A DNA stretch of 64,000 bases from positions 744,001 to 808,000 of the forward strand of contig NZ_CP102629.1 in NCBI RefSeq assembly GCF_024721585.1. Direction: 5' to 3'. A program made the translations under genes and the position numbers. The notes beneath the pieces are model-generated. The model made no database searches, had not been told where the DNA came from, and saw nothing but the letters and a program-made list of their open reading frames with translations. The stretch's first letter is position 1; every line of letters begins with the position of its first letter. This document shows positions 7,275-15,884 of this stretch, piece by piece. This DNA comes from Sphingomicrobium aestuariivivum (GTDB lineage Bacteria; Pseudomonadota; Alphaproteobacteria; Sphingomonadales; Sphingomonadaceae).

Positions 7275-7844
7275 TTAGCCCAAACTGCGCCCCAGCCAGT
7301 TGATCGGCCCGACATAGAGCACCACCAGCGCCACCCAGTGCCACCAGCGCCGCCGCACGAAAATGAGCGAGCCCATCAGGAAGGTCACGATCACGAGGTC
7401 GGGGCCATATTGCAGCAGGATCCGGTCGCGCCCCACCCCCGCCATCGCCGACTGCACCACCCCCGTCAGGCTCGAGAAAAGCGAGGCCACCGTATAGAGC
7501 AGCCAGATCATCCGGCTGTTGGCGTCATAATAAGCGAACATGTCGTAGCGCCCGGTCGCCTGCACCTCCTCGCGGTCGGGCAGGCTGTGCGCGGCCAGCA
7601 GGAAGAGGAGCACGAGCAGGAGGAAACTCGGCAGGAAGCCGCCGATCGTCATGGTCTCGGCCTCATCCCCCGCAATGCCCCACCACACCATGATGATGGT
7701 CAGCGTCACCAGGAGCGCGGTGGCGAGGCACAGGGGATCCCACCGCACCGCCCGTCCCTTGCGCAGCAAGTGGTGCAGGCTGGTCAGCTGGTCGGTCACG
7801 GCTACGCCGACGACCAGCGATGCAAAGATGATCGCCCCCTCCAT
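7275..7844 (-). CDS. Multi-pass membrane protein of unknown function
   Basis: 189 residues with about five hydrophobic segments (GAIIFASLVVGVAV, ALLVTLTIIMVWWGI, PSFLLLVLLFLLA, MIWLLYTVASLF, VIVTFLMGSLIF followed by a Trp-rich end). ATG 7844 is preferred; a TTG at 7865 would add seven residues. Charged loops between segments 3 and 4 (LPDREEVQATGRYDMF) are probably cytoplasmic. I do not recognise a family. It is divergent from the sensor kinase, whose TTG start is about 140 bases away. Confidence 0.75.
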   Translation of the reverse strand: MEGAIIFASLVVGVAVTDQLTSLHHLLRKGRAVRWDPLCLATALLVTLTIIMVWWGIAGDEAETMTIGGFLPSFLLLVLLFLLAAHSLPDREEVQATGRYDMFAYYDANSRMIWLLYTVASLFSSLTGVVQSAMAGVGRDRILLQYGPDLVIVTFLMGSLIFVRRRWWHWVALVVLYVGPINWLGRSLG

Positions 7845-7987
7845 GCCGCCGATAATGAGCAGCAACCGCCCGGCCCCGCAAGCCCCGCGCCCGTCCCAGA
7901 AGCTCCCCGCGCGCGATCGTTTCGGAACCCGAACCGCCCGCGCTTGTTGGATTATTCATCCACGTCCGCTCGGGGGCCAACACCGCT

Positions 7988-10219
7988 TTGACCGATTTTT
8001 TGTCACGCTACCGATTACCGCTGTTCCTGCTGCTCGCGGGACTGGTGCTGAGCGTGCTGGCGGCCTTCGAATCGCTCGAGAATTCGCAGCGCCGCTACGA
8101 CCAGCAATTGTCGCGCCTCGCCGACCGCGCTGCCCTGTCGGTCGAGAACAAGTTCGCGCTGCAATCGGCGGTGCTGCGCGGCGGCGCGGCGCTGTTCCGC
8201 GCCTCCGACCGCGTCACCGCGACCGACTTTCGCCGCTATGTCGAGCGCCAGAACCTCGCCCGCTTCAACCCCGGCATCCTCGGGGTTGGCTTCTCCGTCT
8301 ATGCCCAGTCGCCGGGGGAGGCCAATCGCCTGGCCTCCGCCTACCGGCAGGGCGAAACCTTCCGCGCCCTCTGGCCCGAAGGGGAGCGCGAAGGCTATTC
8401 GATCATCACCTTCCTCGAGCCCGGCAACGAGCGCAACGAAGCCGCGCTCGCCTTCGACATGATGAGCGAGGACAACCGCCGCGCCGCGATGGAACGGGCG
8501 CGCAAGTCCGGCGAGGTGGCGCTCAGCCACAAGATCGAGCTCGTCCAGGAAATCGACGAGGACAAGCAGGCGGGCTTCCTCCTCTACATGCCGGTGACCC
8601 AGCCGCTGCAGGGGCGCGAGCGTTTCATCGGCTGGGTCTACAGCCCGTTGCGGGCCGGCGACCTGTTCAGCACCATCACCGACGAACCGCTCTACGAGGA
8701 TGTCGAGATCGGGGTCTATGACGGCCCCGTCTCCGCCGAGACCCTCCTGTATGGCGAGCGCGATGCCGCGGAGCGCGCCTTCGCCGAGACGCGCGAGCTC
8801 TCCATCGGCGGCCAGACCCTCACCATCCGCGTCGCCGCGACCCGCGCCTTCCACACGCCCGATCCCAAGATCGGCGCACTGGTCGTCTTCTGCATCGGCC
8901 TTGCGCTTACCCTGCTCGTCGTTCTCCTCACCTTCCAGCAGCAGCTCGCCCGCCTGCGCATCGAGCGCGAGGTCGAGGCGCGCACCCACGACCTGCAGGA
9001 AGCCAATGACCAGCTCATCGCCGAGGCCGCCGCCCGCGCGGAGGCCGAGGACCAGATCCGCCAGCTCCAGAAGATGGAAGCGATCGGCCAGCTGTCGGGC
9101 GGTATCGCGCATGACTTCAACAACATGCTCGCCATCATCACCGGCAATCTCGACATGGCGCGGCAAATCGATGATCCCGACAAGCAGCGCAAGGCGCTGT
9201 CACGTGCCATGATGGGCGCCGAGAAGGCCGCCGAGCTGACCCAGCGCCTTCTTGCCTTCTCGCGGCGCCAGACGCTCATGCCCGAGACTGTCGACTGCAA
9301 CCGTCTCGTCGGCGAGATGTCGGAACTCCTGCGCCGCACGCTGGGCGAGCAGATCGAATTGAAGACCGTCATGGCGGGCGACCTGTGGCCCGTGGTCGCC
9401 GATCCCAGCCAGCTCGAAAACGCCATCGTCAATCTCGCGGTCAACGCCCGCGACGCCATGCCCGAGGGCGGACGGCTGACCATCGAGACCGGGAACGCCC
9501 GCCTCGATGGCAGCCATGCCGCCGCCGAGGACATTCCCGCGGGCGACTTCGTCCTCATCGCCATCAGCGACACCGGCACCGGCATGTCGCCCGAGGTGCA
9601 GGCCAAGGCGGTCGATCCTTTCTTCACCACCAAGGAGGTCGGCAAGGGCACGGGCCTCGGGCTGAGCCAGGTGTTCGGCTTCCTCAAGCAGTCCGACGGC
9701 CATTTCGCCATTTATTCGGAGGAGGGCGAGGGAACGACCATCAAGCTCTACCTCCCGCGCGCCATCGGCGAGGGGCTGGAGGACCGCCGCGTGAGCGCCG
9801 GGGAAAGCGACCATTTGCCGATGGCGCAGCCCGGCGAGACGGTGCTGGTGGTCGAGGACGAGGCGGCGGTGCGCGAGACGAGTGTCAATGCGCTCGAAGC
9901 GCTCGGCTATGCCGTGATCGAGGCGAAGAATGGCGAGGAAGCGCTGGAGCGGCTGGGGTCGGATTGCGGGGTCGATCTCGTCTTCACCGACGTCGTCATG
10001 CCGCAGATGGACGGGCGGCGGCTTGCCGATGCGGTCGCCGAGCGCTGCCCCGGCATGCCGGTCCTCTTCACCACCGGCTTCACCCGCGATGCCATCGTCC
10101 ACAACGAACGGCTGGACGAGGGCGTGGCGCTCTTGGCAAAACCCTTCAGCCTGTCGCGGCTCGCCCAGGCGGTCCGCGAGCGGCTCGACGGGGCCACTGA
10201 CCAGGACCGAGCGCCGTAA
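7988..10219 (+). CDS. CHASE-domain hybrid sensor histidine kinase with receiver domain
   Basis: 743 residues. An N-terminal membrane helix (LPLFLLLAGLVLSVLAAF), a periplasmic CHASE-like sensor (~60-260), a second helix near 297-318, a short coiled coil, then HisKA with phospho-acceptor His375 in AHDFNNML, HATPase with NAIVNLAVNARDAM, DTGTGM and GKGTGLGL, and a C-terminal receiver (VLVVEDE; phospho-Asp668 in FTDVVMP; Lys in AKPFS). The start is TTG 7988; no ATG or GTG gives the membrane helix. No partner output regulator lies adjacent, so signalling may pass through a phosphotransfer protein elsewhere. The ligand is unknown. Confidence 0.9.
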   Translation: MTDFLSRYRLPLFLLLAGLVLSVLAAFESLENSQRRYDQQLSRLADRAALSVENKFALQSAVLRGGAALFRASDRVTATDFRRYVERQNLARFNPGILGVGFSVYAQSPGEANRLASAYRQGETFRALWPEGEREGYSIITFLEPGNERNEAALAFDMMSEDNRRAAMERARKSGEVALSHKIELVQEIDEDKQAGFLLYMPVTQPLQGRERFIGWVYSPLRAGDLFSTITDEPLYEDVEIGVYDGPVSAETLLYGERDAAERAFAETRELSIGGQTLTIRVAATRAFHTPDPKIGALVVFCIGLALTLLVVLLTFQQQLARLRIEREVEARTHDLQEANDQLIAEAAARAEAEDQIRQLQKMEAIGQLSGGIAHDFNNMLAIITGNLDMARQIDDPDKQRKALSRAMMGAEKAAELTQRLLAFSRRQTLMPETVDCNRLVGEMSELLRRTLGEQIELKTVMAGDLWPVVADPSQLENAIVNLAVNARDAMPEGGRLTIETGNARLDGSHAAAEDIPAGDFVLIAISDTGTGMSPEVQAKAVDPFFTTKEVGKGTGLGLSQVFGFLKQSDGHFAIYSEEGEGTTIKLYLPRAIGEGLEDRRVSAGESDHLPMAQPGETVLVVEDEAAVRETSVNALEALGYAVIEAKNGEEALERLGSDCGVDLVFTDVVMPQMDGRRLADAVAERCPGMPVLFTTGFTRDAIVHNERLDEGVALLAKPFSLSRLAQAVRERLDGATDQDRAP

Positions 10220-10226
10220 GGCGTAC

Positions 10227-10430
10227 CTAGTCGCGGACCGCTTCGCCGCCGCCGAGGCGGCACGAATAATCGTCGGCCGCGATCTGGTCGAAGGTCAGCT
10301 GGCAGAAGCCGGCCGCCGTGCTGGCGGGCATGTGGGTCGAACCGCTGTCCGGATCGGCCATGCCGGAGAGGAGCCACGGCAGCGACATGGCGGCGGCTCC
10401 AAGGGCGAGGATGTTGACCAGAAGTTTCAT
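10227..10430 (-). CDS. Small secreted protein, 67 aa
   Basis: ATG 10430 is preceded by GGGAG. A signal peptide (MKLLVNILALGAAAMSLPW) is followed by a short polar mature part with two cysteines (GFCQLTF and YSCRLGG) that could form a disulfide. No family recognised. It converges on the hybrid kinase with a 7-base gap. Confidence 0.6.
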   Translation of the reverse strand: MKLLVNILALGAAAMSLPWLLSGMADPDSGSTHMPASTAAGFCQLTFDQIAADDYSCRLGGGEAVRD

Positions 10431-10518
10431 GTGCGCGTCTCCCTCTTTGCGGGGTCCGTTCTAACGCCACACGGAAAAGCGATCCTGACGCGCTACTGGA
10501 AAGATGCTGAGGAAATTG

Positions 10519-10908
10519 TCAGCCGGCCTGAAGCTGCCCGCGCGCACCGGTCTCGACCTCGGCCTCGCCGAGCCTGACCGAATGTTTTCCCCAGAACAGC
10601 CCTTCGCGGTGCCGCCCGTAGGGCACCCGCACCTGCATCGCCCGGTCACCCCACGCGACCGAAATGATGATGGTGCCGCGATCGCGGTCCCTCGGGAGGC
10701 ACTCGGTCAGCGCGGTGGCCCGCACCACGCCATTGGCCATGAGCTGGTCCATCTCCTGCTCGAGCTCGCGGCGCGAGGCGCCGGCGATACCGTGCGGGCT
10801 GCCGCCGGCATCGAGCATCGCCCCGAAAGGCGCCGGCGATGCATCATCGACCAGCCGCCGCGCGGCCTCTTCGGTGCAATAATCGACGAGCCGTGACGAA
10901 CCGTTCAT
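10519..10908 (-). CDS. Unrecognised protein, 129 aa
   Basis: I chose ATG 10908 because GGGAG lies six bases upstream; an in-frame start at 10944 has no ribosome site. The first half is helical (LVDYCTEEAARRLVDDA), the second half beta-rich (GTIIISVAWGDRAMQVRVPYG), with an acidic end. It is cytoplasmic by prediction. I do not recognise the family, and neighbours give no clue. Confidence 0.6.
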   Translation of the reverse strand: MNGSSRLVDYCTEEAARRLVDDASPAPFGAMLDAGGSPHGIAGASRRELEQEMDQLMANGVVRATALTECLPRDRDRGTIIISVAWGDRAMQVRVPYGRHREGLFWGKHSVRLGEAEVETGARGQLQAG

Positions 10909-11032
10909 ACGTGTCTCCCGGTCCATCGACTTAACATAGATCAAGCGAGATGTCAGCCGGTCAGGGCGTGGTAAAAGCCCCTAGCCAATAGGCCCGACGG
11001 GGCCGGCGAGGCAGCTGCGGCAACGGGCAACA

Positions 11033-11062
11033 AAAAAGGCGCAGGGACAACCCCCGCGCCTC
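11033..11062 (-). terminator. Terminator of the 73-aa coiled-coil gene
   Basis: On the minus strand GGCGCGGGGG and CCCTGCGCC form a stem followed by TTTTTTGTT, 26 bases past the stop codon. Confidence 0.7.
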
Positions 11063-11087
11063 TTTGTGTTCCCTGAGGGATGAAGGG

Positions 11088-11309
11088 TCAGGCCGGCATC
11101 GGCATCTGCGCCTGTTCGGCGCGCATCTCGGCCTTGCGGGCCTCTTCGGCGACGCGCAGCTTGTCGGCAGCGATCGCGCGATTGGCGAGCTTTTCCCAGC
11201 TCCTCGCGGCGCGCTCATGGCGTTCCTTGACCTTGGCCAGCGTGGCCGCGTCGGCTTTGGCGCGTTCTTCTTCCATCCGCTCGATCAGAAATTCGGTCTG
11301 GTGGGCCAA
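11088..11309 (-). CDS. Small coiled-coil protein, 73 aa (paralogue of the 6483 gene)
   Basis: The TTG at 11309 is chosen: AAGGAG lies eight bases upstream, and the resulting N-terminus (AHQTEFLIERMEEE) aligns residue for residue with the paralogue at 6483-6743. The whole protein is one charged helix with a short Met/Pro tail. An upstream extension of the frame is Pro/Arg-rich and implausible. Function unknown; a terminator follows. Confidence 0.7.
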   Translation of the reverse strand: MAHQTEFLIERMEEERAKADAATLAKVKERHERAARSWEKLANRAIAADKLRVAEEARKAEMRAEQAQMPMPA

Positions 11310-11596
11310 TGCAATGTCTCCTTGGACTGGGCGGGCCGCCGCGGGAACGGAGGCCCCGGGGGTTGGCGTCAGTCGCGCCCGCCGGGCCGGACGGCCGACA
11401 GGTGATGGGGGCGGGGCGAGGTGCGGAAGCTCGGAATCGTCTCCATGCCGCTGCGCGGCTGGATGGCGTAGGGCCGATCGGAAGGAGACGGTCGAACGAT
11501 AGTGGAACAGGTTGTAGGATATTGTGAAGAAAAACGCAAAATTCCGCCATTTCCGCGATTCATTTGACGCTAATGCTCGTTGCGCCCGCGAATCGG

Positions 11597-12538
11597 TCAG
11601 ACAAAGTCGACCTCGGTGCCCGGCGAAACCGCCTCGAGAAGCCTGCGCGCATCCCAATTGGTCAGCCGCACGCAGCCGTGGCTCGAGGTCTTGCCGATGA
11701 GCGCGGGGTCGGGGCTGCCATGGATGCCGTAGCCGTCCTTCGACAGGTCGATCCAGATGCCGCCGACCGGATTGTTGGGGCCCGCGGGAATGCTCAGCGG
11801 CTTGTCCCCGCCCCAGTCCTGGTCCGACGGATCGAAGGTGTAGCTCGCCTCGGGCGCGATGGCGTTGACCTCCATCGACCCCGACGGGCTCGGGAAGTCG
11901 CTCGATCCCACCGTCGCGGGGAAGGTCGCGACGAGATCGCCGCTCTCGCCATAGGCGCGCAGTTCGTTGGCGCCGCCATCGACCTCGATGCGCGCCACCG
12001 CGGGCAGGTCGCGCATCGTGGCATTGGCAATGATGATCTCCTGCCCTTGCCCAAAACCGCCGGGATTGAGCGCGCGCAGGAAGCCCTCGCCCATGCCGAA
12101 CTTCTCGGCCAGCATCTCGGCCGCCGAGCCATAGCCGACATTGCCGGTCTCGGCCTGCGCCTCCATGCCGCTGGCGGGCGCGGTGAAGCCCCCTGCAACA
12201 TCATCGGCGCTGATCACATAGGTTCCGAGCACGGGCGCATCGCCCGCCTGCGCGCGCAGCCTGTCGAGCGTGGCGCCATCGGCCCTGCCCGTCACCTCGA
12301 GCCCCTCGGCCTCCTGGAACGCTTCGAGCGCGCGCGCGGTATTGCCGCCCGGATAGCCGTCGATCACGCCCGGCGAATGGCCGACGCGCGCCAGCAGCAC
12401 CTGCGCCTCGAGTGTCGCCTCCTGCCGCTTGTCGTCGAACAGCCCCGAGGGTGTGCCCTCGGGAAAAGCCTGCGCGGCGAGCGGGGTGGGGGACAGGAGG
12501 ACGGCGAGCCCGGCAAGGGCGGTACGGGAAAAGCTCAT
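11597..12538 (-). CDS. L,D-transpeptidase with peptidoglycan-binding domain
   Basis: 313 residues: signal peptide (ALAGLAVLLSPTPLAAQA), an N-terminal PG_binding_1-like helical repeat (LLARVGHSPGVIDGYPGGNT), a LysM-like or linker segment, and a C-terminal YkuD domain with HGSPDPALIG and SSHGCVRL; Cys289 is the expected nucleophile. YkuD enzymes form 3-3 cross-links or attach proteins to peptidoglycan in the periplasm. ATG 12538 is used because it opens the signal peptide. It is 31 bases downstream of the serine-hydrolase gene and probably in one transcript. It is one of three YkuD proteins in the window. Confidence 0.9.
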   Translation of the reverse strand: MSFSRTALAGLAVLLSPTPLAAQAFPEGTPSGLFDDKRQEATLEAQVLLARVGHSPGVIDGYPGGNTARALEAFQEAEGLEVTGRADGATLDRLRAQAGDAPVLGTYVISADDVAGGFTAPASGMEAQAETGNVGYGSAAEMLAEKFGMGEGFLRALNPGGFGQGQEIIIANATMRDLPAVARIEVDGGANELRAYGESGDLVATFPATVGSSDFPSPSGSMEVNAIAPEASYTFDPSDQDWGGDKPLSIPAGPNNPVGGIWIDLSKDGYGIHGSPDPALIGKTSSHGCVRLTNWDARRLLEAVSPGTEVDFV

Positions 12539-12569
12539 GCGCCAAAGAACGGGCGGCGCGCCACTTGGT

Positions 12570-13826
12570 TCAGCTGTCGAGTTCGAGCCAGTCGCGCGCC
12601 TCGAGCCCGTAGACCATGTCGAGCAGCTCGAACTGCACGCCATTGGGCTGCGAGCTGTTCGAATTCCACAAGGCGACGATGCCGGTCGCCAGCTCGGGGT
12701 CGAACAGGATCAGGCTGCGATAGCCGTTCACCCCGCCGCGATGGCCGATGATCTCGTGCCCGGCATAATCATAGGTGCGCCAGCCGAGCCCGTAGCGCGC
12801 GTCCGAAAGCCGTTCGCGGAAATCGCGCATCCGGCGCATCTCGACCGGCGTCCCGATCAGCGGGCGGTGCGCCTCGTTCAATACCTCGGGGGCGAGGATG
12901 TCGGGAAACTCGCCGGTCTGCGCCTGCAGCCAGATGGCAAGGTCGAGAATGTCCGAATTGACCCCGCCCGCCGCGGGGACCTTGTAATAGGCGTCGGTCA
13001 CGGGGACCTCGCGGCGGCCGCGGCTGTGCGGATGCGCCCAGCTTGCTGCCCCCTCGAGCCCCTCGCGATTGACGTTGGTATCGCGCATGCCGAGCGGGCC
13101 GAACAATTCGCTGATGAGCGCCTCTTCGTAGGTCTTGCCGGTACCGCGCTCGACCGCCTCCGAACTGCTGTCGAAGGCGACATTCTGGTAGCTCCAGCAA
13201 GCGCCCACGGGGCAGACCTGCGTCAGCCCGCCGAGCTGGCCGCGGATGATGTCGGGGTCGATCCCGCCCTCGAGGCGGTCGTCATAGGCGTTGCGCCAGA
13301 TGCCGAGCCGGTGGCTGAGCACGTCGCGAAGGCTGGCCGAGAAATGGTTGTTCTCGGGCAGCTGGAGCGTGTTGCTGTAATTGGAAATGGGCAGGTCGAG
13401 GCTGAGGCGCTTCTCGGCATCGAGCTTGGCCGCCATCACACCTGCCACGCCCTTCGACACCGAGGCCCAGCGGAACTGCGTGTCGATGCCGACCATCTCG
13501 CCCGAGCCCTCGAGCGTCTCGCCATAGCCCTTGATGAAGCTGATCTCGCCATTCTCGACCACGCCGACCGCGAGGCCGACCATGCCGGGCTCCTCCACCA
13601 ATCGCTCGAGGCGAGCATCGAGCCGGTCGTAGTCCACCGCGCTTTCGGCTACGTCGCCCGAGGCCTCGTCGGGCGTCACCGAGGAGGGCGCGGGCAGCGC
13701 GACATGGATGCGGTCGCGCGGCGGCTCGGGCACGACATTGACCGTGCCCGTCGCCATCCCCGCCGCGAGAACGGTGGCGAAAAGCAGCGCGGAGGCCGCG
13801 ATATGCATGAGGCTATGGCGATTCAT
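12570..13826 (-). CDS. Periplasmic serine hydrolase, beta-lactamase class C/PBP-like
   Basis: 418 residues with an N-terminal signal or anchor (ALLFATVLAAGMATG). The penicillin-interacting Ser/Lys pair is S122-V-S-K125 (WASVSKGVAG), followed by Y213-Q-N215 and a C-terminal GHRGGVNG in the position of the KTG box. This is the serine beta-lactamase-like fold used by class C lactamases, DD-peptidases and esterases; the sequence alone does not say which. A Cys pair near 205-210 may be disulfide-bonded. ATG 13826 overlaps the leader of the divergent lapA region. The L,D-transpeptidase follows. Confidence 0.85.
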   Translation of the reverse strand: MNRHSLMHIAASALLFATVLAAGMATGTVNVVPEPPRDRIHVALPAPSSVTPDEASGDVAESAVDYDRLDARLERLVEEPGMVGLAVGVVENGEISFIKGYGETLEGSGEMVGIDTQFRWASVSKGVAGVMAAKLDAEKRLSLDLPISNYSNTLQLPENNHFSASLRDVLSHRLGIWRNAYDDRLEGGIDPDIIRGQLGGLTQVCPVGACWSYQNVAFDSSSEAVERGTGKTYEEALISELFGPLGMRDTNVNREGLEGAASWAHPHSRGRREVPVTDAYYKVPAAGGVNSDILDLAIWLQAQTGEFPDILAPEVLNEAHRPLIGTPVEMRRMRDFRERLSDARYGLGWRTYDYAGHEIIGHRGGVNGYRSLILFDPELATGIVALWNSNSSQPNGVQFELLDMVYGLEARDWLELDS

Positions 13827-13950
13827 CTGTGTCGGCTGTGTTGACTGTCGCACCAACGAAGGCAAGAGGAATGCATGTCCGCTCGTGCCGCATGTGCAAC
13901 GGGCGACCGATATCGGTCCGCGACGAGCGGGCGAGCGAGGGAGACAAGAC

Positions 13951-14271
13951 TTGCAGTTCCTGCGCACGATTTTCTGGGTGCTCCTCGCCGTCGGCATCGC
14001 GATCTTCGCGACCGCCAACTGGCACGACGTGATGATCGACATCGGGGGCGAGATGCGCATGGCGATCAAGCTGCCGCTGCTCCTCGCCCTCACCTTCCTC
14101 CTCGGTGCGGTGCCGACGATGCTCTGGTATCGCGGCCGCCTGTGGAAGATGAAGCGCCGCATCGACCAGGCCCAGCGCGCGCTCGATGCGCATCCGCATA
14201 CGCCCGCACCGCCCGTCGCCCCGCCGCAGCGCACCAGCCCGCCGCCGCCCGAACCCGACAGCCCCTTCTAG
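13951..14271 (+). CDS. lapA: LapA-domain (DUF1049) inner-membrane protein
   Basis: 106 residues with two membrane helices (TIFWVLLAVGIAIFATAN and LPLLLALTFLLGAVPTMLWY), then a basic cytoplasmic segment and a Pro-rich tail. It is the LapA/YciS family linked in E. coli to control of lipopolysaccharide synthesis. TTG 13951 is chosen because GGGAGA lies upstream and it opens directly into the first helix. In alphaproteobacteria lapA commonly sits before pyrF/trpF, as here; pyrF starts 19 bases on. Confidence 0.82.
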   Translation: MQFLRTIFWVLLAVGIAIFATANWHDVMIDIGGEMRMAIKLPLLLALTFLLGAVPTMLWYRGRLWKMKRRIDQAQRALDAHPHTPAPPVAPPQRTSPPPPEPDSPF

Positions 14272-14290
14272 ACCCTCAAGGATCCCGCCC

Positions 14291-14968
14291 ATGCCCGGCC
14301 CCATCTTCGTCGCCATCGACACCCCCAAGCTCGACACCGCGCAGAACCTCGCGGTGGCCGTGCGCGCCCATGCGGGCGGCCTCAAGCTCGGGCTCGAATT
14401 CTTCAACGCGCAAGGGTCCGACGGGGTGATGCGCCTCAAGGAGCGCGGGCTACCGATCTTCCTCGACCTGAAGCTGCACGACATCCCCAACACTGTCGGC
14501 AAGGCGGTCGAGGCGATCGCGCCGCTTCGCCCCCGCATCCTCACCGTCCATGCCGCAGGCGGGCTCGACATGCTGCGCGCTGCCAAGGCCGCCGCCCCCG
14601 ACATCACCAAGGTCGTCGCGGTCACCATGCTGACCAGCCTCGACCAGCCCGACCTCGACCGCGCCGGCATCAAGGGCACCCCCGCCGATTTCGTCGACCG
14701 CATGGCCGACCTGTCGCGCGAGGCCGGCCTCGACGGCATCGTCTGCTCGGGCCTCGAGGTGAAGGCGATGCGCGAGAAGTGGCCCGACGGTCATCTCGTT
14801 GTCCCGGGCGTGCGCCCCGCGGGCGGCGGCGAACTGGCCGACCAGAAGCGCGTCGTCACCCCGCACGAGGCGATGGAAAACGGCGCCTCGGTGCTGGTCA
14901 TCGGTCGCCCCATCACCGGCGCCGAGGACCCCAAGGCCGCGATCGCCGCGATCGACGCCTCGATCTAG
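14291..14968 (+). CDS. pyrF: Orotidine 5'-phosphate decarboxylase
   Basis: Converts OMP to UMP, the last step of de novo pyrimidine synthesis. 225 residues, normal for the short bacterial class. The active-site D-x-K-x-x-D is D59-L-K61-L-H-D64 (FLDLKLHDIPNTV), the N-terminal FVAIDTP binds phosphate-end substrate, and VVPGVRP with the C-terminal VIGRPIT complete the barrel. It follows lapA and precedes accD by 61 bases; trpFBA, which usually lie between, are missing. Confidence 0.96.
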   Translation: MPGPIFVAIDTPKLDTAQNLAVAVRAHAGGLKLGLEFFNAQGSDGVMRLKERGLPIFLDLKLHDIPNTVGKAVEAIAPLRPRILTVHAAGGLDMLRAAKAAAPDITKVVAVTMLTSLDQPDLDRAGIKGTPADFVDRMADLSREAGLDGIVCSGLEVKAMREKWPDGHLVVPGVRPAGGGELADQKRVVTPHEAMENGASVLVIGRPITGAEDPKAAIAAIDASI

Positions 14969-15029
14969 CGAACTGGACAGCAGGCACGCGGAAGGCTAGC
15001 TCCGGCGTCGATATTCACGAGGAGCTTTC

Positions 15030-15884
15030 ATGAGCTGGATCGACCGCGTCCGTAACGGCATCCCCTTCCTTCCCAAGCGCCAGAGCGAGGACCAGCTCTG
15101 GCACAAGTGCAAGTCGTGCGAGAGCATGATCTTCACCAAGGAATGGGCCGACAATCTCTACGTGTGCCCGCGCTGCGAGCATCACGACCGGATCGGCGTC
15201 AACGAGCGCTTCGACCAGCTGTTCGACGCGCCGCCCGAGCGGCTGCCCGCTCCCGAGGTGCGCGAGGATCCGCTGAAGTTCCGCGACAGCAAGAAATACA
15301 CCGACCGCATGAAGCAGGCGCGCGCCAAGACCGGCGAGCGCGATGCGCTGCTCACCGGCTATGGCCGCATCAATGGCATGCCCGCCGTCGTCGGCGTCCA
15401 GGATTTCGCCTTCATGGGCGGCTCGATGGGCATCGCGGTGGGCGCCGCGATCGTCGCGGGCATCCGCGCCGCGATCGAGCGCAAGGCCCCTTACATCCTC
15501 TTTACCGCAGCGGGCGGCGCGCGCATGCAGGAAGGCATCCTCAGCCTCATGCAGATGCCCAAGACCACCGTCGCGCTGGCCGAGCTGCGCGAGGCGGGCC
15601 TGCCCTATATCGTCGTCCTCACCGACCCGACCACGGGCGGGGTGACCGCGAGCTACGCCATGCTCGGCGACGTCCAGATCGCCGAACCGGGCGCGCTCAT
15701 CGGCTTTGCCGGCCAGCGCGTCATCGAACAGACCATCCGCGAGAAGCTCCCCGAGGGCTTCCAGCGTGCCGAATATCTGCTCGAGCATGGCATGCTCGAC
15801 ATGGTCGTGCATCGCCACGAGCTGAAGGAACGGCTCGCCGCGCTGATCGGCTATCTCGCGCCGCAGACCGAAGACGCGGCCTGA
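15030..15884 (+). CDS. accD: Acetyl-CoA carboxylase, carboxyltransferase beta subunit
   Basis: With AccA forms the carboxyltransferase that makes malonyl-CoA for fatty-acid synthesis. 284 residues. The N-terminal zinc ribbon is C27-x2-C30...C46-x2-C49, followed by the crotonase-like core with [16 protein letters not shown] and TTGGV. ATG 15030 is preceded by GAGGAGC. Its TGA overlaps the ATG of folC (TGATG), a typical alphaproteobacterial accD-folC pair. Confidence 0.97.
   Translation: MSWIDRVRNGIPFLPKRQSEDQLWHKCKSCESMIFTKEWADNLYVCPRCEHHDRIGVNERFDQLFDAPPERLPAPEVREDPLKFRDSKKYTDRMKQARAKTGERDALLTGYGRINGMPAVVGVQDFAFMGGSMGIAVGAAIVAGIRAAIERKAPYILFTAAGGARMQEGILSLMQMPKTTVALAELREAGLPYIVVLTDPTTGGVTASYAMLGDVQIAEPGALIGFAGQRVIEQTIREKLPEGFQRAEYLLEHGMLDMVVHRHELKERLAALIGYLAPQTEDAA

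Noticed and set aside
7108-7344. A 78-codon minus-strand frame beside the cold-shock gene
   Set aside because: Its translation is Arg/Ala-rich and out of frame with the more protein-like sequence in the same place.
11310-11596. Short minus-strand frames in the 287-base gap before the L,D-transpeptidase
   Set aside because: Composition is Ser/Pro/Arg-rich with no ribosome site; the gap is more likely the leader and promoter of the 73-aa gene.
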